NCBI GenBank assembly: GCA_033030425.1
Contig: JAUFSD010000016.1
Location: 868,001-932,000 of the forward strand
Direction of reading: 5' to 3'
Length of the DNA stretch: 64,000 bases
Source of the DNA: Verpa conica
Lineage: Eukaryota; Ascomycota; Pezizomycetes; Pezizales; Morchellaceae
Positions 11,497-23,217 of the stretch are shown here, in pieces. Under the pieces are notes generated by a model, which saw only the letters and a program-made list of their open reading frames with translations, had not been told where the DNA came from and did not search any database. Positions within the stretch are counted from its first letter, which is position 1; the number at the start of each line of letters is the position of its first letter. The position numbers and the translations under genes were made by a program.

Positions 11497-12824
11497 CAAG
11501 TGGGCGCCCGAAAGTGAGTGGACACGGTCGCAACCGGTCGAACCCCTCCACAACCCCCCCTCACTCCACCAACGTCACAAAATGCCAAAAGACTCTAAAG
11601 GGAAAAGGCGAGAGACCACAGAGCAAGAGCGGATTGAGGTTATTAAACTCCATGCTGAGGGCAATACCTACCGTGAGATTGAGGCCCAGCTTGGTGTGTC
11701 AAAGTCGGAGGTGTCAAAAATACTCAAGCGTTACACGGAGACCGGATCGATCGATAAGCTCTCTAGGAGTGGAAGGCCAGCAATAATTGATGAGCGAGCT
11801 AAGAGGAGGCTTGATCGGATCTCAAACAATAACCCATACGCAACTTTAGTCGAGATTACTGCCGAGTCTGGTTTAAAGTGTGCGCCAAAAACAGTCGGGA
11901 AAGCGCTACGCGAACTCAACTACCACCTCCGAATCCCACGCAAAAAGCCATTTCTTGATCATGATATGCAGCGGAGACGACTTAAATGGGCACGTGAACG
12001 ACGACACTGGACAAAAGAAGATTGGCGAATGCGGTTTTTTGCAGATGAGTGTAAGGTTGTTGCAGGGGTAGGAGGTCCTCAATATCGTGTTCAGCGGAAA
12101 CCAGGAACAGAGCTACAAAATCGCTATTTACGCCCTTCTTTTAAAGGTGAACGTACTTCAGCTATGTTCTGGGCAGCTATAGGATATCAACGACGCTCTC
12201 AACTAGTCCATATTCGGAAAAGAAAGCCATCAGAGTATACTAGAAAGGATGATAAGGGTGGTATGAATTCTACACAATATTGCCATGAAGTATTGGAGCC
12301 CGGATTTCTTCCTTTGTATAGAGATGTAGGAGGGTCTGAGGAAGGATATTCACTAGTGGAGGATGGTTCAAAAATCCATGACTCTAATTATAGTAGAGCA
12401 TGGAAATTACAGGCCGGTATTGTTGTTGGAGATTGGGCAGGCTATAGTCCAGATCTTAATCCTATTGAAAATGTTTGGAGGTCTTTAAAAAGAAGACTTA
12501 AACTAAGGATGAGAGATATCAATAAGCGCCCCCATGGGCAAGGAGAGTTAATACAGGCAGCGCAGGAAGAGTGGGGTGCTCTGGATCAGGGAATGATAGA
12601 TAGGCTTATTGATTCCATGCCTATAAGAGTTGTAAAGGTTATTAGGGCACATGGGGGACACACTGGCTGGTAGGCGCAATTAGGACTACTGAATTTTCTT
12701 TATTGTATTTTTAATAATTTATTCTATATCTTTTTGTTGAGGAACTGGCCTGGAAAGACCCCCTCGAGCCCCCCCAGCGCAGCGTGCCAAGACTCGTGTC
12801 CACTCACTTTCGGGCGCCCACTTG
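11497..12824 (+). mobile_element. Complete Tc1/mariner transposon, 30-bp perfect TIRs
   Basis: Terminal inverted repeats CAAGTGGGCGCCCGAAAGTG plus 10 more bases at 11497-11526 match exactly, as reverse complement, at 12795-12824. TA flanks both ends (11495-11496 and 12825-12826). The 1328-bp element holds one uninterrupted transposase gene. Perfect repeats and an open frame suggest a recent and possibly active copy. Confidence 0.9.
11582..12673 (+). CDS. Tc1-like DDE transposase
   Basis: About 363 residues, using the first ATG inside the element (protein begins MPKDSKGKRRETT). The frame is open further upstream, but that part lies in and beyond the TIR. The N terminus has a helix-turn-helix (EGNTYREIEAQLGVSKSEVS), then the GRPAII linker and a second HTH. 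The catalytic triad can be read as D in FFADECK, D in VEDGSKIH and E in SPDLNPIENVW, with 34 residues between the last two (DD34E). It cuts and pastes its own element at TA sites. No introns or stops were seen. Confidence 0.9.
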   Translation: MPKDSKGKRRETTEQERIEVIKLHAEGNTYREIEAQLGVSKSEVSKILKRYTETGSIDKLSRSGRPAIIDERAKRRLDRISNNNPYATLVEITAESGLKCAPKTVGKALRELNYHLRIPRKKPFLDHDMQRRRLKWARERRHWTKEDWRMRFFADECKVVAGVGGPQYRVQRKPGTELQNRYLRPSFKGERTSAMFWAAIGYQRRSQLVHIRKRKPSEYTRKDDKGGMNSTQYCHEVLEPGFLPLYRDVGGSEEGYSLVEDGSKIHDSNYSRAWKLQAGIVVGDWAGYSPDLNPIENVWRSLKRRLKLRMRDINKRPHGQGELIQAAQEEWGALDQGMIDRLIDSMPIRVVKVIRAHGGHTGW

Positions 12825-12864
12825 TACTATTCAGTGCAAATATACTACATGTATACTACCACTA

Positions 12865-13128
12865 GTCTCGTGCCCAACTTCATTATTTGCTGCGCAGCAC
12901 CGTAGGGTCTGGTATGCTAACCCCTCCGAGCTTGTCCAATTCTTTTTTTTCGGGGATTTTCGGCGGAAATTAGGTACTTACATTTGTATGAAGCCATCAC
13001 ACAAACGTAAGTACCCTCAGAGGTCAAAAGCCCCCCGAGAGATCCGGAGGTTTTCAGAGATCTCCCGGAACTTTACTGCTCCAGACCCTACGGTGCTGCG
13101 TAGCAAATAATAGGACTGGACACAAGAC
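12865..13128. repeat. MITE with 48-bp TIRs and nested inner palindrome
   Basis: Left arm 12865-12912 (GTCTCGTGCCCAACTTCATT...) pairs with right arm 13081-13128, with a few mismatches. TA flanks both ends (12863-12864 and 13129-13130). An inner inverted repeat (GGTACTTACATTTGT and its complement) makes most of the 264 bp able to fold back. It lies 40 bp from the Tc1-like element. Confidence 0.75.
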
Positions 13129-13580
13129 TATACTACAACTATAGCTATTTTTATACGAGTTTTAAAATGGGTAATCAACCAATCAATCAATTTACGATTT
13201 CATAAATCATCATAAGTGATCACTCGGTCCTACTTGTGTGTCCCCGTAACCGTAAAAATTCGTGTATATCAATTCTTCCCGTATCAGTATATTTGTATTT
13301 TTGCGTGCACATGTATGCACTCCACGTTTTATCTTACTTTGAAATTTTATGTACAGTAAAAAAATCATACCACGTTATTAATCAATTGAACTAATAACCT
13401 CAAGTTAAGCCAACAACTCCTTTATAGTTCACATTCTCTGAGTTAATAATAGTGAAGGATATGAAAGCCATTTATGTGGAACTTCTTTAGACAAGGTCAT
13501 ACATGGCCCCTTGGCTCTGGTTTTATAAGAACAACGGGCCTGGTCTGCGCTCCTAGAAAACGTAAGATACTGTAGCTAGG

Positions 13581-13870
13581 GGGACAAAAATAACCGTAGA
13601 TTCACATAGAAAAGCTGAACCTCACTGTCGCCCAACAATCCTTTCTTATGAACCCAATATCTAGGATACATAGATGATATGATATTTATTGATTTACAGC
13701 TTTTATATGTTGGTCTTCCCTTATTAGTAATTATGAGGTAGTGCTCGATGAGCTCTTCCATCTTTGGGCTCCATATACTTATGATTAATTGATTAATTGA
13801 TTAATTCGTTGATTTCTTCCTCTACTAGTAAATGTTTGTTACTATGTGAATCCGCAGTTGTTTTTGTCCC
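13581..13870. repeat. MITE with GGGACAAAAATAACC termini
   Basis: Left end GGGACAAAAATAACCGTAGA plus TTCACATAG is matched by the reverse complement of 13842-13870, with several substitutions. The interior holds four tandem GATTAATT units near 13775-13807. A solo end of the same family is at 599-626. The target duplication is unclear. Confidence 0.6.
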
Positions 13871-15045
13871 GTACAATAAATTACCCTAGAACAAACCTCA
13901 GAAGGCGGACAGGAGATGATAACACTCCTAGACTGAAGAAACAAAATAAGAGCGAAGAATCCCGGGGCTGTTTGACTACATGAGGAGGTGAGAGATATGT
14001 GTTGACACCCGTAGAACCACATCCTAAAGGTTTGGGCTGGTCCTTAAGTTTTAAAATTTAGCTCCGCATTACATATATACAAGTATCCCGTCGTTTGTCA
14101 GGAGAGACTTTGTACGTAATATTTCGTATTAGTTACATATATTTTCACATCACTCTATATTAAGAAAATTATACCTAATCAGATCCCAGATAGTTATTAT
14201 TAGTATTACGAGTCATCTATTATAGATAACTAAAGCCCCTTATTCATGCATTCCAAGCTCTCAAACACTAACTTACTCATACGCTAACCACTATATATAG
14301 ATGTAGTACTGACCACTAGATGCGCTATTATTTCTAAAATATACTGTCTTCCTATTTCAAGAGTAATGCATGTAGGTATCAACTAATATAACTGTATCCT
14401 TTGATACATCCTGTCAAACCAACTGTCCTCCAAATAGTTTAAAAACAACATCCTACTACTTAATATAGATCCCAATCTCTCTACGTAAACAAACCCTATT
14501 CTAAGATAACTCATTAACCTACCACATACTGACATAAACACAAACACTGAAGATGGCCCGTGTAAGGCACGGCACGGGTCGCTGCTGACCCCAGTCACCA
14601 GGTTACGTACGTAGGACGTCACGGCAAGTATGAATACGGCTCCCGAAATCTCAGGTTCCGCAGAGCCTTTTCTTTTAAGATTGTGCCAGGTTATACCTGG
14701 GGAGTCATGGAAGATTTCAATGATCAAGTGAACTCTCTAATAGTAGATAGGTTTGGAAATGAAATCGTTTGAGTATGACCTGGGTACAGGTCTTGGCCGG
14801 CTCTTACATATTCTGGGGTATATGAGGGATGCCACTGAGTTAGAGCTAGAGTATGTACTTACCAAATAATACAGGTTGAATTCCCTTTGTGTTGAAAAAA
14901 CTACTTCTATATACATAAAATTCAACCTCTATTTCACACCCACAAATCACTACAAGAAGAGTCTATAGAATGTCCGAACAACTCAGGAGAAAACTCTAGG
15001 AGTACCTCTAATAAACCTATTCACTTAAGACTCAAAAAACAGAAA
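13871..15045. other. Gene-free AT-rich stretch
   Basis: A 114-codon minus-strand frame at 14383-14727 shows no recognisable family and no convincing exon partners, so I leave it uncalled. I see no RNA gene or repeat here. Confidence 0.4.
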
Positions 15046-16907
15046 CTAACTTCCAAACTCTTCAACATGAACCCATACCTTGTCTCCCCTCAAAATCCTC
15101 TTTCCTACAACTCTTCTCACACTTGCACCAAGTTCCCATGGCCCACATACCAACACTGCTACACTCTTCCCCCCATTCACAGCATTCTCTAATACCATCT
15201 CTAGATCTGGTCGGTGGAAATAGACATTGTCTTTCGAGACCCCCCACTTCGAAACCTCGGATATTATATCATGCTGTTCTTGTTCGTGCCCACCTAGTAG
15301 CCTCTCTTGCATTTCAACTCCTTCTCCAGATTCATCCCTATTTTTAGGGTGGATGCCAGTGATAAACAGCTCCATCTTTCTTGCAACTACTTTCTGCTGT
15401 ATTCTATTCGTGTCTACGGGGTTAATAGCCCATGTCACAGTGGCGATATCACGAACCACCCAAATAAATTTTGTCATCTCAAGCACACCTTCATGCGCTA
15501 GATGCTTAACCCACGGCACAGCAAAAGCACCGCCAACACCCCCGGAAATTATTATGATCCTGTCGAATTGCTTAGGGAGGTCTGTATAACATGTGCAAGT
15601 GCCGTAGTACAGATCTAATATTATCGGCAACTCAAGTCTTTCATCCTCTGCACCAGCTGTAAGCTCCGAAAGCTTCTTTGTAAAACCATTCCTTATTCGC
15701 GAGACAACCTGTATGTTTCTGAGGGAGGAGTCAGCGATCGTGAATGGATTTTTTGTGAAGGGTGTTGAGATGCCAGGAATATGGAGGAGTAAGTGAGATG
15801 CTGGAGCTGGAGCTTGAGAGCCCTTGGGAAGTCTAATCGAAAGGTGAAGGATATTTTCTGAGAGGTGATGGATAGTTGCAGTTGTTTGAATAGCTGTGAA
15901 GTAGCGGAAGACTCGGTCATAGAATAGTAAGACTGATGAGGCTAGTACGTAGGGGCGATGATGGTCGACATGGAGGTAGAGTAACGGGAACAAGATAGCT
16001 GAAAATATTATGTGAAATATGTAGAAGACACGGTAGAAGTACTGTCGAACCCAAGGATATGAAGTCATAATGAGTAAATTCTACAGATAGTTAGAAAGCT
16101 TCTGCATATGCATATGCATACATACATAAATAAATAAAAGGAGTTTTTTGTACAGAAGTACATTAATTACATACCAAAGAGATAATACCCGCAACACCGC
16201 ATAGTGTATCAAACTCCAACAAGCGCGTTTTCATTCGGCTTGTATCCCAGAAAAATTTCAAATAAAGCGCAAAATGGATATTTAGAAAGAGGTATATTAT
16301 TTTCCCGAGCCCTTGGTGTATATAGTTTGTTTTACCATCATATGAGACATCGAAAAGATAGCGGAGAGGCGTCCGTTTCATGGATAGCAGCGTATGCAGT
16401 GGAAAACTTGCAGTGCCAGCCATGCCGAATGCTTTTGTAATGTGGAGGTAATCTATAGTCGACCATAATGGTAGAATTGATTTGTCAGTTCACGAGTTAT
16501 TGTATATACGGTCATGACATGTTTCTCTAATAGATCTGGGGGCACTATTTTCGGGTCGTCTCTTTAGTTTGCAGCTCTATGGTAACATCCAAGTACGTAC
16601 CATCACCTGCCTCCCTCATCACCAGCCAAAACATCCAGCCAAACCAGCCGAAGCCCATCATAAAATCTCCAATTGACCTTGAGCCTGGCGAGTCCCATGA
16701 CAGCGGCTTCGTGAGCCACCATTCAAGTCTTCTCACGAAACCCGTTCGACCGCGTCGCTGCCGCGTGCAGAAAAGGAGTCGGTATATGTAAGCCAATATC
16801 AGAACTGTGAGTTGAGACAGCACCGTGTTGCGCCCAAGGACATCCAACGCATGGCGCCGTCGTAATTTTTCGACGTGGGATAGGTCTTTGTAGATATAAC
16901 CGAGCAT
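15046..16907 (-). CDS. Ferric reductase-like transmembrane oxidoreductase
   Basis: Probably a membrane flavocytochrome moving electrons from NAD(P)H through FAD and haem to extracellular ferric or cupric ions. Exons 16907-16601, 16452-16175 and 16080-15046 join in phase to about 539 residues. The N terminus has several hydrophobic helices. Histidines suited to haem binding occur in YIHQGLGKIIYLFLNIHFAL and in VFYIFHIIFSA...YLHVDHHRP. The FAD-binding motif reads NPFTIA (usual form HPFTIA), the nucleotide-binding loop SGGVGGAF, and the C terminus GPWELGASVRR...VEEFGS follows the family ending. Its length is at the short end of fungal FRE proteins. Substrate metal is not decidable from sequence. 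Confidence 0.85.
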
Positions 16908-17617
16908 AGCTTGTGGAGATAAGGTTTGGGGAGTCTCGACCTGAGGTAATACCTAGATATGTGGCCTTAGCTCTAAAGAGTTAGTTAGTGGGAAGTCAGA
17001 GATTGGAATTATCGCTTAAGTAACCGGTTGCTTGGAGGGATTTGTAAGGTCATGTAAGTTGTTCCAAATGGTCTTGTAGGTCTTGTGTTGGGAATTGATC
17101 ATAGGCTTGTAGAAAGCAGATATACTATATGTACTACCTGTGGTGGGGAAATGAAATTACCGCTAAAAGTTATTTTTTTATAGTGAGCTCAGAATACTCT
17201 CCCACTCCCACCTTCTACATGTAAAATTTAGTGCCCCAAGACACCATTTGTCTATATACCAATATTTAATATGTTTGGATCGATTGCATCTTCCAGGTGT
17301 TGTCGCTACTTGGAACAGCCACGTGCGGCTAAGTTGATTAGCGCAGGGCTGAGGACCATGGGTTACCCGCACCTGAAACAAAGATGATGACGGGGTGAGC
17401 TCCGGGTTTGGAGCAGAGGGGGGGGGGTGTGAGGGGTATAGGGAAAAGGTGAAGTCTGGAGAATGAGCACTAAGAGCAAAGTGCTATACTGCCTACCTAC
17501 TTAAACTTGATTCCACCCAACTTTCTATCCCTATATGCCTAGCTACTCCACCATTCCTCTACTCCTCAATTGCTTCAATTAATCCGTTACCCTAATTATT
17601 CTATATCAATCACAACC
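16908..17617. other. Intergenic, divergent promoters
   Basis: The ferric reductase (minus) and the nucleoside hydrolase (plus) start on either side, so both promoters are probably here. A pyrimidine-rich stretch precedes the hydrolase ATG. No other gene was seen. Confidence 0.5.
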
Positions 17618-18949
17618 ATGGCTGCTAAAACCCCTATCTGGCTCGATTGTGATCCTGGTTAGCTTCTTATATTGCCCAACAGAGTTCTTATTGCTTGCAA
17701 ATTATCTAACAATTCTCCTCGACCACAGGCCACGATGTAATTATCACCTGCTCTATCATCGAATGTATCTTCAAAGATGTTAAATAAACTGAGACTTAAA
17801 AATTTCCCACCTAGGACGCATTCGCTATTATACTCGCTGCAGAACATCCCAATCTCGATCTCCTAGGGGTATTTGATTCTACGCACAATCTCTTGTAACG
17901 GCAGTAGGATTATAGCTAAAGTCCTTAGATTTCTACTGTTCACGGAAATGCATCTATCCCTAAGGTAACAGCAAATACCATCTCGCTTCTCACTGCCATC
18001 GGTCGAACAGATATACCGGTGTATTCTGGCTGTCATAAGCCATTTATGCGACCTGCAGTCCATGCCCCTGATATCCATGGTGATTCCGGTATCGATGGGA
18101 CTGATCTCCTCCCTCCACCCCTAGCGGGAATAAATGTACGGCCAGAGAATGCAGTACTAGCAATGTATAATGCAATTATGAAGACACTAGCTGGGACGTG
18201 TGTTGTTGTTGCAACAGGGACATTGACGAATGTTGCGTTATGCTTTGCGACATTCCCAGAAACTGTCTCACATATTAAAGAAGTGTCGATTATGGGTGGT
18301 GCATTTGGAGAGCGCCCGGACTCACATGGGAATATTACAAAGAATGCAGAATTTAATATCTATGTATGGGCACTAACCCCCCATCACCTTCGATCTCAGC
18401 AGCTCTAACACCCAACTCAAGTGTGACCCTGAATCCGCACAATCTATATTCTCCAACCCTCTACTCTCCGGGCGAATAACCTTGGTCCCCCTCGACCTAA
18501 CACACACTGTACTCGCTACCTCTACGATTCTTGACGCTCTACTTCGCCCCGGTGATTCCTCAGAGAGGCCTACAAACCTCCGCCAGATGCTTCATGATCT
18601 ACTAACATTCTTCTCCAAAACATACTCCGATGTTTTCAAGATAACTGCTGGCCCACCTCTTCACGACCCACTTGCTGTCGCAGCGATCATACCCACTAAT
18701 GAGATCTCGTGGGTGATCGATATGGTCCGCGTCCATGTTTCATGTGATGACAACGATGAAGTTGGGAGGACAATTAAGACACCGAAGGGAGAAAAGACTA
18801 ATGAGGTTCGTGGCGAGGAGCTAGGGAAAGGTGGGGAGCTAGTGGAGACCATTGTGAAGATCCCGAAGAGCGTCGATATAGATGCCTTTTGGAATGTGAT
18901 CTTGACAAGTATCGAGAAGGCTGATAGGAGGTATTCTTGGCCGAGTTAA
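17618..18949 (+). CDS. Inosine-uridine preferring nucleoside hydrolase
   Basis: Hydrolyses the N-glycosidic bond of ribonucleosides in salvage. Exons 17618-17657, 17729-17736, 17815-17868, 17929-18363 and 18422-18949 give about 354 residues, close to family length. The 8-nt second exon (GCCACGAT) is needed to complete the calcium-binding signature DCDPGHDDAF; its flanks are AG before and GT after. Other family motifs are STVHGNA, VATGTLTNVA, IMGGAFGE, and NAEFNIY joined to CDPES (usual form DPEAA). The C-terminal catalytic region contains HDPLAVAA. Substrate preference (purine or pyrimidine) cannot be told. Confidence 0.87.
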
Positions 18950-19485
18950 GATATTGTATAAAATTTTGTTTTTGACAGGCCTGTGGCACTATTAAAATCA
19001 ATTTTGGGCTATAAAAATGATTCATGTTATTTTACTACTTTAGATGTGATAATGGTGAAATAGGTGATAGGATATGCATTTTATTATTAATAATAAAGAC
19101 TTTCCTAATGTAGAAACCAGCGGCCAACCAGTATTTTACGTAACACCTTCCGGTACCTACTGATAGCTAGGGTGATAAGCAAGAAGGATAAGAAGCACTG
19201 AAACGGGGAAATATATTATGTAGTTATATATTAAGACGTAGGTACAAAACCACTAATTGCCTTTTTCTTTTACTCCACCTCATAGCATCCTACATTCTTA
19301 ACCCAAAAATAATTATCATTTAACTCCGGTAGATCTACCCTGTAAGGAATACCGTGATAATCCAAAAGAAGTAGTCTTCTATTTTAACCCATGAATCCAA
19401 TCGTTTCCCGATTATCGTCAATAATTCTTCCATACCTACAAAGAAACTGGTTAACAGCTAGTTAGAATAAAAGAGAGAGTGAAAC
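18950..19485. other. Convergent intergenic region
   Basis: This is shared 3' space between the nucleoside hydrolase and the GT90 gene. It is AT-rich, with no supported feature. Confidence 0.4.
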
Positions 19486-22365
19486 TCACTCTAATAATAG
19501 CCTAAAAAACCACACTTCGAAATCTGCTTTCCTTAGCACCGCCTTCGCCCACCTCCTTCCCTCTTCTGCGATCCTGCGGATAGCCTTCCTTCCTTCATCC
19601 TCCATATCAAAAAACCGCATTATTTCTACCACTTCTTCAAGGTCCATAGAAAGGGGTACATAGTGGACCCAGGGCACAATCCACTCTTCATGCCATTCGC
19701 GGAACATTGCAAGTTTAAACACCGCGCTATTGCTCTCAAGGAACGCGTAGTACCGTCCAGAGAAAGCATTACCATCAATATCTAGAAGGTATTTCCATTG
19801 CCATGCATCATTTTGGTTAGCTATGGGTGCAATGTCAAAGAATTCTCGTTGCGCATCGCAGTCCTCTGGATCACATTGACCGACGTGAGAGAAGCGGACG
19901 TCGAATAATTCTAATAAGGATTCACGCTTCACTTCACGGACACTCCAGTCGCCGTTCCCACTACGGTGTTCTTGTACTAGGATTTTGGCGGTGTCGTTTT
20001 TATTTATGACTGTAACAACATGTTGACGATGTTGACGTCTCCAGCCACCTTTGCGGGAGAACCCACCGGTTGTGGAGCCGCGCCAGTAGAGGCTAGATTT
20101 TTTTCTCTCCCAGTCTATATCTTTTGATTCGTCGTATTGGACTTTACCAGCCCAATACCAAGGGGATGGATATAGGATATCGTTAAAGGAAGAGACTTTA
20201 CTCTGGGAGAAGATGGGAAGGAGTTGCTGCGCCACATTGAATGCGTTGGGCCGGTCGAAGAAACCATGGCGGCGCTGAAGGCTAGGTGATAAACAGATGT
20301 TTGATGCTTCTGTTGCGTTAGAGATAAACCCGAGAGGCTGGACAGAGAAGCGGTCAATGCTGTCTTTGGCATTGGTGTCGATAGATTTAGCGGGGGAGTC
20401 AGCAGGACAGGATTGACGGGCGCCATTCCAGGTGGGCTGATGAGCGAAGACGTTGAATACTGTCCGTGGAAAATCCGGGACTGATCCGCGCTCTTCGGCT
20501 CCTAGGGTTGTGAACTCATGATTGATAGGGTCTGAGTTACTAATGGTAGATAGCAAGGTGTTTGCGCGGTCCAGATGCTGGGTTAGCATGTCATTCGGAA
20601 CAACAACTCGTGGTTCGTCATGTATATTGAAGCCAAGGTCCATGTCTGGTAGGAATGTAACAAATTTTTCTATCATATGCTGTGTTGCATCCTTCTGCCA
20701 GTCTGGACCTTGCCCACCAATGTTGATACCACCATTCCGGATAGATGCACGCAGAAGCTTATTATCGTGCAGTCCAATTGGGTCGTTGAAGCCGATAGCC
20801 TCCCTAGCCCGTTTCCGAATTTCTTGTGGGGGAAGTCCCCAGAAAGGCTTAAGTGAGTGATATATGGTGTCATATTCATCGATGAGGACAGAGTTTCTAT
20901 TCTTTGCATATTCGTACCATTTATCAAAGTTTGGCGGAGGATTCAGATTATAGCGTCGTCTATACTCTAAAACAGCTTCTGATAGCGATTTTGATTGTCT
21001 CTCTTGCATCTGCTTATAGTTTACCTCGGCATCTGCGATGAGTTTTGGAATCGGATGCCCGGAGATGTGGATTGGTGTACTCGGAGTTTTTAAAGATTTC
21101 CCGCGGTTGTTGAGATCCGTAAACATCCACATCCCTGACCCAGCAATTAAGAAAATTAGGACTGTAACAAGTTGTGCTGAACGTGTGCGGAATAGGTGCG
21201 ACAACACTGCAACACGCTCAGTCCCAGGCCTTGTCGTAAAGTACCCTGACATTCCAATGAAAGCTGCAATCATTCCAAGAAGTCTTGTTCCTGAGAATGT
21301 TGATGCAATACCCATCAAAAGCGCCGTGGTCAATTCCAAGAAACCTACACTGACAGCAGAATATCGATTGATCTAGCCAGTCAGTTATTTTCATCCTAGT
21401 CTATATCGGATAGGGCCACTTACCACGAATGGTATTATAGCCCATTTAGCGACCCCCAGGATAGAAATCCCAATAAGTTTTAGTGACAATAAACCTAACT
21501 TTGCCAGCACCAGGCCTTTCTCATCGTATACGTCAAGGTTCTTCAAAACTCTTAACGGAAAACTCTCAAACACGAGACTTGCTCCTGCAAACCCTATGAA
21601 CAAGTACATGCCTAAATCCTTCCCAATTAATGCATAATTCCTCCATAATTCATGTCCTCCTACAGGAACGGAGTTTGACATTGTTCCAGCGTCTGATAAT
21701 TCTGCCAGGCTCCGCTCCAATAATATCAAAGCCAGGGCTGAGAATACAGCGCTAGAGATTCCTAGTGCTAGTACAGAACTGCTCACGAATGCTGGCTGCA
21801 AAGCTATTACTGAAGCAATTGTAACTAGTACCATGACCCTCCTCATCCCACGGACTGGTAACCCACTGGCATTCTCGATTCGTCTAGAAGCACGGATAAA
21901 ATATGCTGCTGACGGTATACCCGCCTTAATTGTGTGACGCTCGAATTAGTAACTCGAGTAAGAATAGCACCTAGGTGAAAGCACACAAACCTTCAACCAA
22001 GGACTCTCAGCACCACTGGCCCTATCGCAGATACTCGCAAGTAATATACTCCCCGCCAAAACGATTGGTATACCTCCTCCTGACCACCCCCCCCCTCCGC
22101 TAATACTGTACCCTTTTCGCCGTCCAGTTCCGGTTCCTGAGTATCGTCCTGCCTTAAACTTGGCACAAGTGCCCCATATCATCCCCCATGCTACTGCCGA
22201 AGTGAATAGCCCGAACTGATCGATTTTCCATACTGAACATAAGCAGCTGAGTCCCAGGAGTAATACAGCTGATGCTGGGGACCCCGAATTTGACGCGTAT
22301 GCCTTGGCAGTGTTGAATCCGATTGGTGGCAAGCCGGGGGAGGGAAGATGCGCAAGAAAGCTCAT
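19486..22365 (-). CDS. GT90 family (Cap10/Cxt1-like) glycosyltransferase
   Basis: Likely a Golgi membrane glycosyltransferase related to cryptococcal Cap10 and the beta-1,2-xylosyltransferase Cxt1. Exons 22365-21991, 21924-21424 and 21372-19486 join in phase 0 to about 920 residues. The first 300 or so residues hold several hydrophobic helices. The luminal part begins near HPIPKLIADAEVNYKQ and carries the family motifs FDKWYEYAKNR, LKPFWGLPP and LYWRGSTTGG, the last being the GT90 sugar-nucleotide region. The start may lie further upstream: an open stretch from an ATG at 22610 could splice to this frame through GTATGT near 22425 and an AG just before 22370. The acceptor sugar is unknown. Confidence 0.82.
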
Positions 22366-22610
22366 AGCGACTTCTTAATCGTCGTTGTAATTGTAAAAGT
22401 AGTGCCTAAGCACATACTACTCCTTGAAGGTAAACCAGGAGGGCTCTTTCGATAAATAAGTTGTTCCAGAAGCTGGGATTGGATATTAGATGATTTTGGT
22501 GAGTTGTTTTCAGGAAAAGGAGTTTGCCAAGAGCAAGGACTCAGAGCCTCAACCTTCCCCTTGTGAACGTTAGGCAAGCAGGTGACAAGCACATATATGC
22601 ACCCCACCAT

Positions 22611-23217
22611 ACGTAGGGTCTAATAAGTTGTGCCCTGTTGGTTGAACGATGATGTGCAGGAAGTACTCACGATTTAATAGTAATTTAGCCACTCTCATCT
22701 AGAACCGACTGTATGGTCAAAGCCTTAAATTCTACTTATTACATGTATCGAGCAGGTGAAATTTCACTTACAAACGGTCAACTACATGTATATAGGTAAA
22801 GTCAGGGGGTCTTAAGCACATTTAACTATGTAGATTATATATTCAGATAGGGAGAAGAGAATCTTAGAGTTCTTACGCGACACCCTCAAAATTGCTGATG
22901 GCTTAATGTATCGGATTTTAATACAACTAGTCTAGCAACGTTTAGTTCAGGACAAAACATTAGTTGTAATAGAGGCTATAACATGTATACTGAAATCTCG
23001 AGATATTACTTGTAAATAGTAGGATTACATAGAGCAACATCTAAAAGCCCCTTTGATAAACAAGATTTATCACATACAAGATTCTATTAGCTTTCCGTCA
23101 CGTCTATTATATCATATTCGTATTTGGCATCGCAAAAAGTTCATTTCACATCCTCCAAGGTAATTGCCCAAACTACACGTATAGTATAAAGGAATAGCCA
23201 TGTTACCCCGAGCTCTT
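22611..23217. other. Intergenic, AT-rich
   Basis: It lies between the 5' end of GT90 and the 3' end of SPP1. No supported feature was seen. Confidence 0.4.

Noticed and set aside
12784..13110. 108-codon plus-strand frame after the Tc1-like element
   Set aside because: It runs through the transposon's right TIR and into a MITE, so it is composite non-coding sequence.
14383..14727. 114-codon minus-strand frame
   Set aside because: No recognisable domain or splice partners; chance length in this AT-rich region cannot be excluded.
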